DNA from: Candidatus Minthenecus merdequi
GTDB taxonomy: Bacteria; Bacteroidota; Bacteroidia; Bacteroidales; Paludibacteraceae
Assembly: GCA_018064385.1 (NCBI GenBank)
Contig: JAGHVI010000097.1
Location: 1 to 13,918 of the forward strand
DNA: 13,918 nucleotides
Direction of reading: 5' to 3'
Under the pieces are notes generated by a model, which was given only the letters and a program-made list of their open reading frames with translations, made no database searches and was not told the origin of the DNA. This document shows, piece by piece, positions 1-7,500 of this stretch. The position numbers and the translations under genes were made by a program. How positions within the stretch are numbered: position 1 is the first letter of the stretch; the number at the start of each line of letters is the position of its first letter.

Positions 1-60
1 GCGACTTAGTCTGCCAGAGATTGAGACGATTGGCATATTGTCGAAGGTATAGTCACGCAT
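1..60 (-). CDS. Start of a leftward gene, truncated by the window edge
   Basis: Reading leftward from an ATG at 60-58, twenty codons stay open to the edge, giving a peptide that begins MRDYTFDNMPIV. The start is supported by a promoter of Bacteroidota form at 126-156 on the same strand, which would leave a leader of about 58 bases. Twenty residues are too few to recognise a family, so no product is proposed. The gene is not part of the long operon to its right: about 1 kb of repeat-rich non-coding DNA and a terminator-like hairpin lie between them. Confidence 0.6.
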   Translation of the reverse strand, partial: MRDYTFDNMPIVSISGRLSR

Positions 61-125
61 ATTGATGTTGGTTTAGTTGTAAATGATTTATAATCATATT
101 CACTGTCCGTATGGAGTAGGTTGTG

Positions 126-156
126 CAAAGGTAAGGAGTTTTTTTGATATATGCAA
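126..156 (-). promoter_or_regulatory. Leftward Bacteroidota-type promoter for the truncated gene
   Basis: On the minus strand the -7 element reads TACCTTTG (plus 126-133), matching TAnnTTTG. The -33 TTG lies at 154-156, with a 20-base spacer. Transcription should start near 119. The -33 region sits in a 13-base stretch (plus 150-162) found again at the rightward promoter at 546-576. Confidence 0.6.
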
Positions 157-192
157 GGGTTTTTGAAAAAAAATATTGATTATTTTAGGGGG

Positions 193-257
193 TGTTCGGA
201 GAGTCGGTACGGGTTGAATTTTGTGGTGTTATAGTGCTTTTGCCCCTTTCGGGGCTT
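193..257 (+). repeat. Dispersed repeat, copy 1, ending in a hairpin
   Basis: These 65 bases align without gaps to 861-925 with eight differences (57 of 65 identical), all of them transitions. A 27-base core is identical in both. The copy ends in a GC-rich hairpin at 242-255 (GCCCC, loop TTTC, GGGGC) followed by a T/G-rich run. The orientation is given as the strand on which the hairpin comes last. The family was not identified. Confidence 0.7.
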
Positions 258-275
258 GTTTGTTGATTAAATCCA

Positions 276-294
276 CGCTCCTCTGTGAGGGGCG
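276..294. repeat. Short perfect hairpin
   Basis: CGCTCCTC at 276-283 can pair with GAGGGGCG at 287-294 over eight pairs, one of them a G-T wobble, around a three-base loop. It lies just right of repeat copy 1. Copy 2 is likewise followed by a hairpin (933-937 with 947-951), so this may be part of the repeat unit. Confidence 0.5.
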
Positions 295-334
295 ACAACT
301 AGGGGAATGCGGTTGAACAAGCGAAACTTGAGTC

Positions 335-447
335 CTGAGTCCACTTTAAAAAGTCCAAAAACGCGCTTTTGAGATTTGTAACACATTGATAATCAACCTT
401 GAATTTTGCGATTTTTCGCAAAAAAAGACTTTTTCAAGTGGACTCAG
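335..447. mobile_element. MITE-like element with 21-base terminal inverted repeats
   Basis: The left end (335-355, beginning CTGAGTCCACTT) and right end (427-447, ending AAGTGGACTCAG) are inverted copies with one mismatch in 21. If the element is taken as 336-446, it is flanked on both sides by GTCC (332-335 and 447-450), which could be a 4-base target duplication. The 71-base interior cannot code for a transposase. It holds a palindrome at 386-396 and an 8-base-pair hairpin at 404-423. This fits a non-autonomous element moved in trans; the parent insertion sequence was not identified. A large structured RNA or two-way terminator is the alternative. Confidence 0.6.
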
Positions 448-452
448 TCCTT

Positions 453-482
453 AAAAAAAAGTTCTCAGAAAGGCTGAGGAAC
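453..482 (-). terminator. Leftward intrinsic terminator
   Basis: On the minus strand GTTCCTCAG (482-474) pairs with CTGAGAAC (468-461) over eight pairs with one bulged C and a five-base loop. Eight T residues follow directly (plus 453-460). It would stop leftward transcription reading through from the operon that ends at 1136, although about 650 bases lie between. It could instead belong to the neighbouring repeated elements. Confidence 0.45.
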
Positions 483-545
483 GAAGCAAGTTGAGGTCTT
501 TAAATTGCAGATTACACTACCTGATAAATTTATGTTCCCAAACCC

Positions 546-576
546 TTGCATAATTCAAGAAATTGTTGTATCTTTG
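546..576 (+). promoter_or_regulatory. Rightward Bacteroidota-type promoter with no clear gene
   Basis: TTG at 546-548, a 20-base spacer, then TATCTTTG at 569-576 match the phylum's -33/-7 consensus. Transcription would begin near 583 and run toward the second repeat copy, whose hairpin at 912-922 is followed by a short T run. No recognisable gene follows, only a 42-codon frame at 675-803. The product may be a small RNA, a small protein, or nothing if this is a relic. Confidence 0.5.
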
Positions 577-860
577 CAAATTGAAAACCCCAAAAAGGTT
601 CATACACTCTCTATATTATATTAATTTAAATTCGGGCATCTCAATAGTAAACATACTTTTTGAGTTAATTGTTGATGACCCAATGTGTTAGGGGAGGAGT
701 GGACTTTGGTGATAAGTCGCAGAGTGAAGTCTTGGACTGCCGCTGGATAGCCAGTTCGTTTGCTCGTAGGATGGTTTTGAATGATGAGAAAGATGATGGT
801 TGACGCTCAGTTGTGCGCCAATAGGGAATGTTTTTGTCAAGCGGAAGGGGGAGGTGAGAC

Positions 861-925
861 TGTCCGAAAAGTCGATACAGGTCGAATTTTGTGGTGTTAT
901 AGTGCTTTTGTCCCTTTCAGGGCTT
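861..925 (+). repeat. Dispersed repeat, copy 2, ending in a weaker hairpin
   Basis: This is the partner of 193-257, at 57 of 65 identical positions. In this copy the terminal hairpin is shorter (CCCT at 912-915, loop TTC, AGGG at 919-922) and is followed by TTTTAATTT, so it could act as a weak rightward terminator. A second hairpin follows at 933-951. Confidence 0.7.
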
Positions 926-1135
926 TTAATTTCCGAGCACTTCGTACTCGGTTACTCATAGTACAGCCTTCCAGGATGAGCATGTGCAACTTGAGTGAAT
1001 TTATATAACTCACCTATAATGATTTTGGTCTCGTTTTTAATCCAACTTTGAACACCCTATCTGCCAGGGCTACGACAAATGTACGACTTTTGATTTGTAG
1101 TATCGAGGTTCAATATGGATGAATGATAGAACATT

Positions 1136-2143
1136 CTATTTGTTCAAAGCAAGTGCAACATTAACTGCACAAGCGACAGTGCAGCCAACCATAGGGTTGT
1201 TGCCTATGCCGAGAAATCCCATCATTTCGACATGAGCAGGAACAGAGGAAGAACCGGCGAATTGGGCATCGCTGTGCATACGACCCATAGTGTCGGTCAT
1301 ACCGTACGAAGCGGGACCTGCTGCCATATTATCAGGGTGAAGTGTACGACCTGTACCACCACCCGAGGCAACAGAGAAATATGGTTTGCCAGCCAGGATA
1401 CGCTCCTTCTTGTAGGTGCCGGCAACCGGGTGTTGGAATCGTGTAGGGTTAGTTGAGTTGCCGGTAATAGAGACATCAACGCCCTCTTTCCAAAGAATAG
1501 CGACACCTTCACGTACATCGTCGGCACCATAGCAGCGAACTTTAGCACGTGGACCATTGCTGTAAGCCTTCTCTTCGACAATTTTCAGTTCGCCCGAGAA
1601 ATAGTCGAACTCGGTTTGTACGTATGTGAAGCCATTGATACGCGAGATTATTTTGGCTGCGTCTTTGCCCAGTCCGTTCAGGATACAGCGCAGTGGATTA
1701 TGGCGTACTTTGTTTGCCATTTCGGCAATTTTTATGGCACCTTCGGCGGCAGCGAACGACTCGTGACCGGCGAGGAAGGCGAAGCACTGAGTATCCTCGC
1801 GGAGAAGACGGGCAGCGAGGTTACCATGACCGATGCCCACTTTGCGGTCGTCGGCAACAGAACCTTTGATACAGAACGCTTGAAGACCTTCGCCGATAGA
1901 TTCGGCAGCATCGGCAGCATTCTTGCAACCACGTTTCAGGGCAATAGCCGAGCCAACGACATAAGCCCATTTAGCATTTTCGAAACAGATTGGCTGTGTT
2001 TCTTCGCAGGTTTTATAGGGGTCGAGGCCATACTGAGTGCAGAGGGTCTCGGCATCTTCGATTGATTTAATGCCGTTATCGTTGAGGACTTTTACGATGT
2101 TGTCAATACGGCGGTCTTGACTTTCGAACTTAACTTCTCTCAT
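1136..2143 (-). CDS. GGGtGRT-family protein, function unknown
   Basis: This is a 335-residue protein recognised by the family's namesake motif GGGTGRT at residues 261-267, followed by a conserved glycine- and methionine-rich stretch (about 270-320) and a C-terminal GCTVACAV at 320-327. It has ten cysteines (35, 46, 53, 73, 91, 120, 153, 204, 321, 325), which would suit metal or cluster binding, although no classical CxxC motif is present. No signal peptide or membrane segment is evident, so it is probably cytoplasmic. The ATG at 2143 lies 5 bases after the stop of the scaffold-like gene, and the two families are known to occur side by side in anaerobes. The biochemical role is unknown; a job in iron-sulfur or related cofactor handling is inferred from the partner only. 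It is the last gene of the leftward block. Confidence 0.88.
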   Translation of the reverse strand: MREVKFESQDRRIDNIVKVLNDNGIKSIEDAETLCTQYGLDPYKTCEETQPICFENAKWAYVVGSAIALKRGCKNAADAAESIGEGLQAFCIKGSVADDRKVGIGHGNLAARLLREDTQCFAFLAGHESFAAAEGAIKIAEMANKVRHNPLRCILNGLGKDAAKIISRINGFTYVQTEFDYFSGELKIVEEKAYSNGPRAKVRCYGADDVREGVAILWKEGVDVSITGNSTNPTRFQHPVAGTYKKERILAGKPYFSVASGGGTGRTLHPDNMAAGPASYGMTDTMGRMHSDAQFAGSSSVPAHVEMMGFLGIGNNPMVGCTVACAVNVALALNK

Positions 2144-2148
2144 ATCTA

Positions 2149-2841
2149 TTATTGTTTACGAGGGTCAATATACTTGGCAGCTTCAGCGAAACGACCGTAG
2201 GTGCCTTTAGCTTTTTCGAGGGCTTCGTTGGCGTCAATGCCCTTTTTAATCATATCCATAAACTTGCCCATGTGGACAAATTCGTAACCAATCACTTCGT
2301 TGTCAGCGTCAAGAGCCATGCGGGTGCAATAGCCTTCAGCCATCTCAAGGTAGCGGGGACCTTTGGCGAGAGTTCCAAACATTGTGCCGACCTGCGAGCG
2401 GATACCTTTTCCGAGGTCTTCGAGCGAAGCGCCAATGACCAGACCGCCTTCGGAGAAAGCGGATTGAGTGCGGCCATAGACGATTTGGAGGAAGAGTTCG
2501 CGCATTGCAGTGTTTATGGCATCGCATACCAGGTCGGTGTTAAGAGCCTCAAGGAGGGTTTTTCCTGGAAGAATTTCGGAAGCCATAGCGGCAGAGTGGG
2601 TCATACCGGAGCAACCGAGAGTTTCGACGAGAGCCTCTTGGATAATGCCATCCTTGACGTTCAACGTAAGTTTACAAGCGCCTTGCTGAGGGGCGCACCA
2701 TCCGATGCCGTGAGTCAGACCTGAAATGTCTTTAATCTCGCGGGCACGCACCCAACGTCCTTCTTCGGGTATGGGTGCAGAGCGGTGTGTCGCACCTTTT
2801 GCTACGACACACATATTTTCTACTTCTTTTGAATATATCAT
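2149..2841 (-). CDS. NifU/IscU-like iron-sulfur scaffold relative
   Basis: This is a 230-residue protein whose residues about 48-100 resemble the IscU/NifU N-terminal fold. The stretch LGCSGMTHSAAMASEIL (75-91) lines up with the second cluster-ligand region of IscU, making C77 the likely equivalent of its middle cysteine. C49 and C56 flank the place of the first ligand. The third IscU ligand appears to be missing: the matching segment reads QIVYGRTQSAFS (119-130). The protein is also about 100 residues longer than IscU, with a helical C-terminal part. It may therefore bind a cluster differently or transfer something else. The ATG at 2841 was taken; Met10 is an alternative start. It lies 10 bases after the GT90 gene and 5 before the GGGtGRT gene, its usual partner. 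Confidence 0.82.
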   Translation of the reverse strand: MIYSKEVENMCVVAKGATHRSAPIPEEGRWVRAREIKDISGLTHGIGWCAPQQGACKLTLNVKDGIIQEALVETLGCSGMTHSAAMASEILPGKTLLEALNTDLVCDAINTAMRELFLQIVYGRTQSAFSEGGLVIGASLEDLGKGIRSQVGTMFGTLAKGPRYLEMAEGYCTRMALDADNEVIGYEFVHMGKFMDMIKKGIDANEALEKAKGTYGRFAEAAKYIDPRKQ

Positions 2842-2851
2842 AAAATATTAA

Positions 2852-3811
2852 TTAATTAGTCAAATCAATGTATTTCTTCACCACCAGCATCTCTAAAAGG
2901 TCTTCGCGTCTTGTGTCCTTGAACTGTTGAACATACTCGTTGGCATGCATTATAATCTGCTTAGCCTCGTCGGCATGGTCTATATAATAGCGGAGACGTT
3001 CTTCCAAATCCGAGAAATCAGGTTTCACCTCAATATAGTGATAATCAGGTATTAGCCGTCCCTCCATAAACCAAGTTTCGCAAGTAGGTTTTGGCATCAC
3101 AGCAATGCTGTTTGAGGACATCACCCACTTCAGGTTTGAAGCCACATCATTGCCTTCGATTGACATAATGAATTTATACTTCAGTTGGTTATAAAGGGTC
3201 ATTTTTTTGCATTGCCACTCCTTAGGATTGCCGGAAGGTCGTCTTGTTGCCTCGCCGGCATCAACCAAAGGATGGTCGAAGAATTTTTCCATAAACAGGC
3301 GACGCTGTGGTTGTTTCACACCACCGCGAAAAATTGCTTTGTCAATCTTGTCTTCGAAACTGATGTGGTCGTCAACAAAGATAAAATGGCGCAGTCTGTT
3401 CAGTTTCAAAACAACAGAGTTTCGATTATCACCATCGATAGGACGGCTTTTTACAAACATTGGATAATCGGGAACGTAAGCTATATCGCCGGGGAGCAAA
3501 GCGCATCGTGACTTTCCGCTGAAGAAACGTTGTGTTCTGTAGAAATCATGGTAATAGACAGCGGGGTGGCAAGGTTTCATTGACGACAGATTACCAACGT
3601 TTGAAGGAAGTTTGACAGTCCCGTCCAGTTTGCAATAATAATTTACGCGGTCATCAAGATAGTGTAAATCCTGTCCTTCTGTCAGGCGACGCAATCGGAT
3701 TGGAGCAATGAGATTGCAGATACACCTTGGCACTAGATGCATTAAAAAACTTTTGACATAATAGGAGAATTTCCTGTTCTTGCCACTGTTGAGACGATAA
3801 CTAAGACTCAT
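2852..3811 (-). CDS. GT90 (CAP10/LpsA-like) glycosyltransferase
   Basis: This is a 319-residue protein of the Glyco_transf_90 family, which includes bacterial LpsA proteins that add sugars to lipopolysaccharide and eukaryotic CAP10/POGLUT enzymes. Visible marks are FRGG at 161-164, the YKFIMSIEGNDVASNLKW block at 212-229 with the SSNS that follows, and a conserved acidic/aromatic region (TCETWFMEG, 243-251). The basic N-terminus has a mildly hydrophobic stretch (about 22-38) that could touch the membrane, but no clear signal peptide. A role in LPS or capsule sugar transfer is inferred; donor and acceptor are unknown. An in-frame TTG at 3832 would add seven residues, but the ATG at 3811 is preferred. 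It overlaps the end of the preceding gene by 11 bases, which suggests translational coupling. Confidence 0.85.
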   Translation of the reverse strand: MSLSYRLNSGKNRKFSYYVKSFLMHLVPRCICNLIAPIRLRRLTEGQDLHYLDDRVNYYCKLDGTVKLPSNVGNLSSMKPCHPAVYYHDFYRTQRFFSGKSRCALLPGDIAYVPDYPMFVKSRPIDGDNRNSVVLKLNRLRHFIFVDDHISFEDKIDKAIFRGGVKQPQRRLFMEKFFDHPLVDAGEATRRPSGNPKEWQCKKMTLYNQLKYKFIMSIEGNDVASNLKWVMSSNSIAVMPKPTCETWFMEGRLIPDYHYIEVKPDFSDLEERLRYYIDHADEAKQIIMHANEYVQQFKDTRREDLLEMLVVKKYIDLTN

Positions 3812-4541
3812 TGTATCTGATAGCGTTAGCAAATTTTGTGAGTGACTGTTCGTAATCGGGTGTAAAGAGAGCGAAATCCATTATTGCCGGGTCGTCGGGA
3901 TAGAGGCGACGACAATGAGAGATAAGTTCTAAAGCAGCCTTCATATCTGCCGAACGGCGTGTAATGAGTCCTTGTTCTTTAGCTATATTGAGAACATGGA
4001 CATCCAGAGGAACAAGCAGTAGCCGTGGGTCAATGCGCAGCCATACACCCAAATCAACTTTGCCGTCACGGCGGACCATCCAGCGAAGGAACATTACGAC
4101 ACGTTTGCAGGCGGAAGATGTGTTTTTCGGAATTCCAGCACATTTGAAGAGGGACAGAACTCTTTGGACGAGTTGCACCGAGTCAGTGATATTTCCATTA
4201 GCGAGCACAGCATCTTCCATTGTTTCGTAGTTGCTGTAGATATTGAACAAAGAGTGCATAAGGTCGTAAAAGTCACGATAGAAAAGCATACGATAGAAGT
4301 TTTCTGTCGAACCTTTATACTTCAGCCACGACTGTTCCAACACATACTCGAACGGGCGACCGTTCATCAATGAATAAGCAAAGTTGCATTTTTTGTGTAT
4401 CTGCAGGCGATTGCCAAAAGCCAACCACGAGCAGACGATGCCCATTATCTCAATATCCTGTTTAGTACTGCAACGATGGACTACCTCTACAGGGTCATTG
4501 TAGAAATAGTCCATATTGTTGTATTTGTTGGGATTAAGCAT
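3801..4541 (-). CDS. TIGR02757/DUF2400 family protein
   Basis: This is a 246-residue cytoplasmic protein with the signature blocks of TIGR02757 (DUF2400): STKQDIEIMGIVCSWLAFGNR (25-45, shown without claiming each position conserved), a SSACKRVVMFLRWMVR block (142-157), VDLGVW (162-167), VPLDVHVLNIA (177-187) and DDPAIMDFALF (216-226). The function is unknown. The PLDVHV segment resembles the catalytic-aspartate region of helix-hairpin-helix DNA glycosylases (VDTH in endonuclease III), which would make D180 the residue to watch; this is inference only. A longer frame starts at 4604, but its extra 21 residues only re-read the SEC-C codons of secA in another frame. The ATG at 4541, overlapping the secA stop by 8 bases, fits the family's start and length. 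Confidence 0.87.
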   Translation of the reverse strand: MLNPNKYNNMDYFYNDPVEVVHRCSTKQDIEIMGIVCSWLAFGNRLQIHKKCNFAYSLMNGRPFEYVLEQSWLKYKGSTENFYRMLFYRDFYDLMHSLFNIYSNYETMEDAVLANGNITDSVQLVQRVLSLFKCAGIPKNTSSACKRVVMFLRWMVRRDGKVDLGVWLRIDPRLLLVPLDVHVLNIAKEQGLITRRSADMKAALELISHCRRLYPDDPAIMDFALFTPDYEQSLTKFANAIRYNES

Positions 4542-7500
4542 CAGGCATATTTCTGCCGCAGCAGTTTTTGTATTTTTTGCCGGAGCCGCAAGGGCAAGGG
4601 TCATTGCGACCGACGGTTTTTTCGGAGCGTATAGGTGCTGTCACCTGACGTTCGCGAGTGTCACGGTCGGCAGCAGTATTACGTTGCAGAGAGGAACCGA
4701 CATCTTGTTTGGATGCAGACATACGGGAGTAGTCGGCACGGCGAGGTTGTTCGGCACGGCGAATCTTGTCAGGGTCTTGCACAGGAATCTGAGCACGCAT
4801 CAGAACGGAGGTAATTTTGCGGTTGCAGTCGTCAATCATTTGCATAAAGAGGTTTGACGACTCAACTTTATATATTACCAAAGGGTCTTTCTGTTCGTAT
4901 GTAGCATTTTGGACAGAGTTGCGAAGTTCGTCCAATTCACGGAGGTTCTCCTTCCAAGCTTCGTCAATAGTGACAAGCAAAACAATTTTCTCGAACTCCT
5001 TAATCAGAGCCTTTGATTCAGTTTCGTAAGCATTTTTCAGATTGACAGGAATATTGAATATCTTGCGCCCATCGGTCACTGGGATAAGGATATTTTCGTA
5101 TTGAGCAGCTTGATTCTCGTAAACTTTTGAAACGACAGGGTGAACAGTTGTAGCCATAGTATCCATCTTGCGTTTGAAAGCCTCATAGACCTGTTCTGAG
5201 ACCTTATCGACAATTTTGGCAGGTCGGGACGAGCGGAACTCCTCTTCAGTGAAATCAACGTCGAGTGCAAAATATTTGAGCATATTTTCGCGGAACAATT
5301 CGTAGTCCGAAGACTGTGAAGCCTCGTTGACCACAGCCTCGAGGGTATCGTATAAAGTGTTAACGATGTCAACGCCAACACGTTCACCCATAAGGGCGTG
5401 ACGACGGCGGGCATAAATGACAGTACGTTGTTTGTTCATCACGTCATCATACTCAAGCAGACGTTTACGGATACCGAAATTGTTTTCCTCGACCTTCTTT
5501 TGTGCATTCTCGATTGACTTGGAAATCATTGAGTGTTCGATGCGTTCACCCTCCTGGAAGCCTAAACGGTCCATCACTTTCGCTATACGTTCCGAGCCAA
5601 AGAGTCGCATAAGGTTATCTTCGAGTGAGACGAAAAATACAGAAGAACCAGGGTCACCTTGACGACCGGAGCGACCACGAAGCTGGCGGTCAACACGGCG
5701 TGATTCGTGGCGTTCGGTACCAATGATGGCAAGACCACCGGCTTCGCGAACCTCGGGAGTAAGTTTGATGTCCGTACCACGACCAGCCATATTTGTTGCA
5801 ATGGTGACAACACCGGGGCGACCGGCTTCGGCAACAATGTCTGCCTCTTTCTGGTGCAACTTGGCATTGAGGACGTTATGTTTGATTTTCTTGTTTGTCA
5901 ACATTCGCGAGAGTACCTCAGAAATCTCAACTGATGTTGTTCCGACCAGCACAGGACGACCTTGCGATACCAGGTCAACTATTTCGTCAATAACTGCAAA
6001 ATACTTTTCGCGTTTTGTCTTGTATATGCGGTCCTGCATATCTTTACGGGCAATAGGGCGGTTGGTAGGGATAACGACGACATCGAGTTTGTAGATATCC
6101 CAAAGCTCGCCGGCTTCAGTCTCGGCAGTACCGGTCATACCCGCAAGTTTGTGGTACATACGGAAATAGTTTTGCAGAGTGATTGTTGCGAATGTTTGGG
6201 TGGCGGCTTCAACTTTGACATGTTCCTTAGCTTCGAGAGCTTGATGGAGTCCATCGCTGTAGCGGCGACCATCCATGATACGACCTGTCTGTTCATCAAC
6301 AATCAGAACTTGATTATTTTGAACTACATACTGGTCGTCCTTGAAGAAAAGAGTATAAGCCTTGAGCAACTGGGTGACGGTGTGAATGCGCTCGGACTTA
6401 ACGGAATAGTTAAGCAGGGCAGCATCCTTTTTTTCCTGTTTCTCCTTAGGCGAGAGAGAAGTCTTTTCGATTTCGGCAATCTCGGAGCCGACATCCGGCA
6501 TAACGAAGAACTGAGGGTCTTCGGTGGCACCGGTCAAAGCGTCAATACCCTTATCGGTAAGTTCTACTGAGTTGTGTTTTTCGTCAATTATGAAATAAAG
6601 AGGGTCGGTTGCAATATGCATATTCTTGTTATTTTCCTGCATATAGAACTCCTCTGTCTTGATTAGTTTTTGTTTGATGCCGGGTTCTGAGAGATACTTG
6701 ATGAGCGTTTTTGAACGTGGCATAGCCTTATAGCAACGGAACAGGGCAAGACAGCCGGCTTCTGATTCCTCCTTATTCTCTGAAGGTATCTTGGTTCGGG
6801 CTTCGTTCAGCAGGGCAGCAGCCATGGTGGTTTGCTTGCTGACCAAGGCTTGAACGCGTGAATTATACTCTTCGAACATCTGGTCTTCACCTTTAGGAAC
6901 GGGACCAGATATAATCAGAGGTGTACGGGCATCATCAATAAGGACTGAGTCAACCTCATCGACAATAGCGTAGTTATGAGAGCGTTGCACGAGGTCGGAA
7001 GGATGTATTGCCATATTGTCGCGCAGATAGTCGAAACCGAACTCGTTATTTGTACCGAAAGTGATGTCGCAATTGTATGCAGCACGGCGTTCTGAGCTGT
7101 GTGGCTTGTATTTGTCAATGCAGTCAACTGAAAGTCCGTGGAACATATAGAGAGGACCCATCCATTCAGCATCGCGTTTTGCAAGATAGTCATTGACAGT
7201 AACCACATGCACACCGTTTCCTGTCAAGGCGTTGAGGAAGACAGGCAGTGTTGCTACCAGGGTTTTTCCCTCGCCGGTAGCCATTTCGGCAATTTTGCCA
7301 TGATGAAGGACGACACCACCGATTAACTGCACATCATAGTGTACCATATCCCATTTGTGCATATTTCCGCCAGCCTCCCACTCATTACGATAAATGGCTT
7401 TATCACCATCGATTTCCACAAAATCGTGGTTCAATGCCAATTTGCGGTCGAAATCTGTTGCGTTGACGATAATTGTGTCGTTGTTAGCAAAACGGAAAGC

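Larger units (their letters stand above)
61..1135. other. Long non-coding, repeat-rich intergenic region
   Basis: This stretch of more than 1 kb holds no convincing gene. It contains two outward-facing promoters, two copies of a 65-base repeat (193-257 and 861-925), a 113-base element with inverted ends (335-447), several hairpins (276-294, 404-423, 461-482, 933-951) and one leftward terminator. Short open frames exist at 675-803 and 781-1008 but carry no recognisable domain. No tRNA or rRNA was seen. It looks like a landing zone for small mobile or repeated elements between two transcription units. Confidence 0.7.

Noticed and set aside
583..930. RNase P RNA or tmRNA in the non-coding stretch
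   Set aside because: The length is suitable, but the conserved core sequences of either RNA were not found on reading.
781..1008. Rightward 75-codon open frame as a gene
   Set aside because: It runs through repeat copy 2 and its hairpin, has no recognisable domain, and its start is not placed after a fitting leader; chance frame in repeat DNA is likelier.
1000..1135. Intrinsic terminator directly after the GGGtGRT stop
   Set aside because: Only weak, interrupted stems (for example around 1075-1100) and no T run in the leftward direction; not convincing.
1616..2065. Rightward 149-codon frame opposite the GGGtGRT gene
   Set aside because: It lies wholly antisense to a recognised gene and has no family resemblance; shadow frame.
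5962..6570. Rightward 202-codon frame opposite secA
   Set aside because: It is an antisense shadow of a clear secA with all motifs in the other strand; no promoter or domain supports it.
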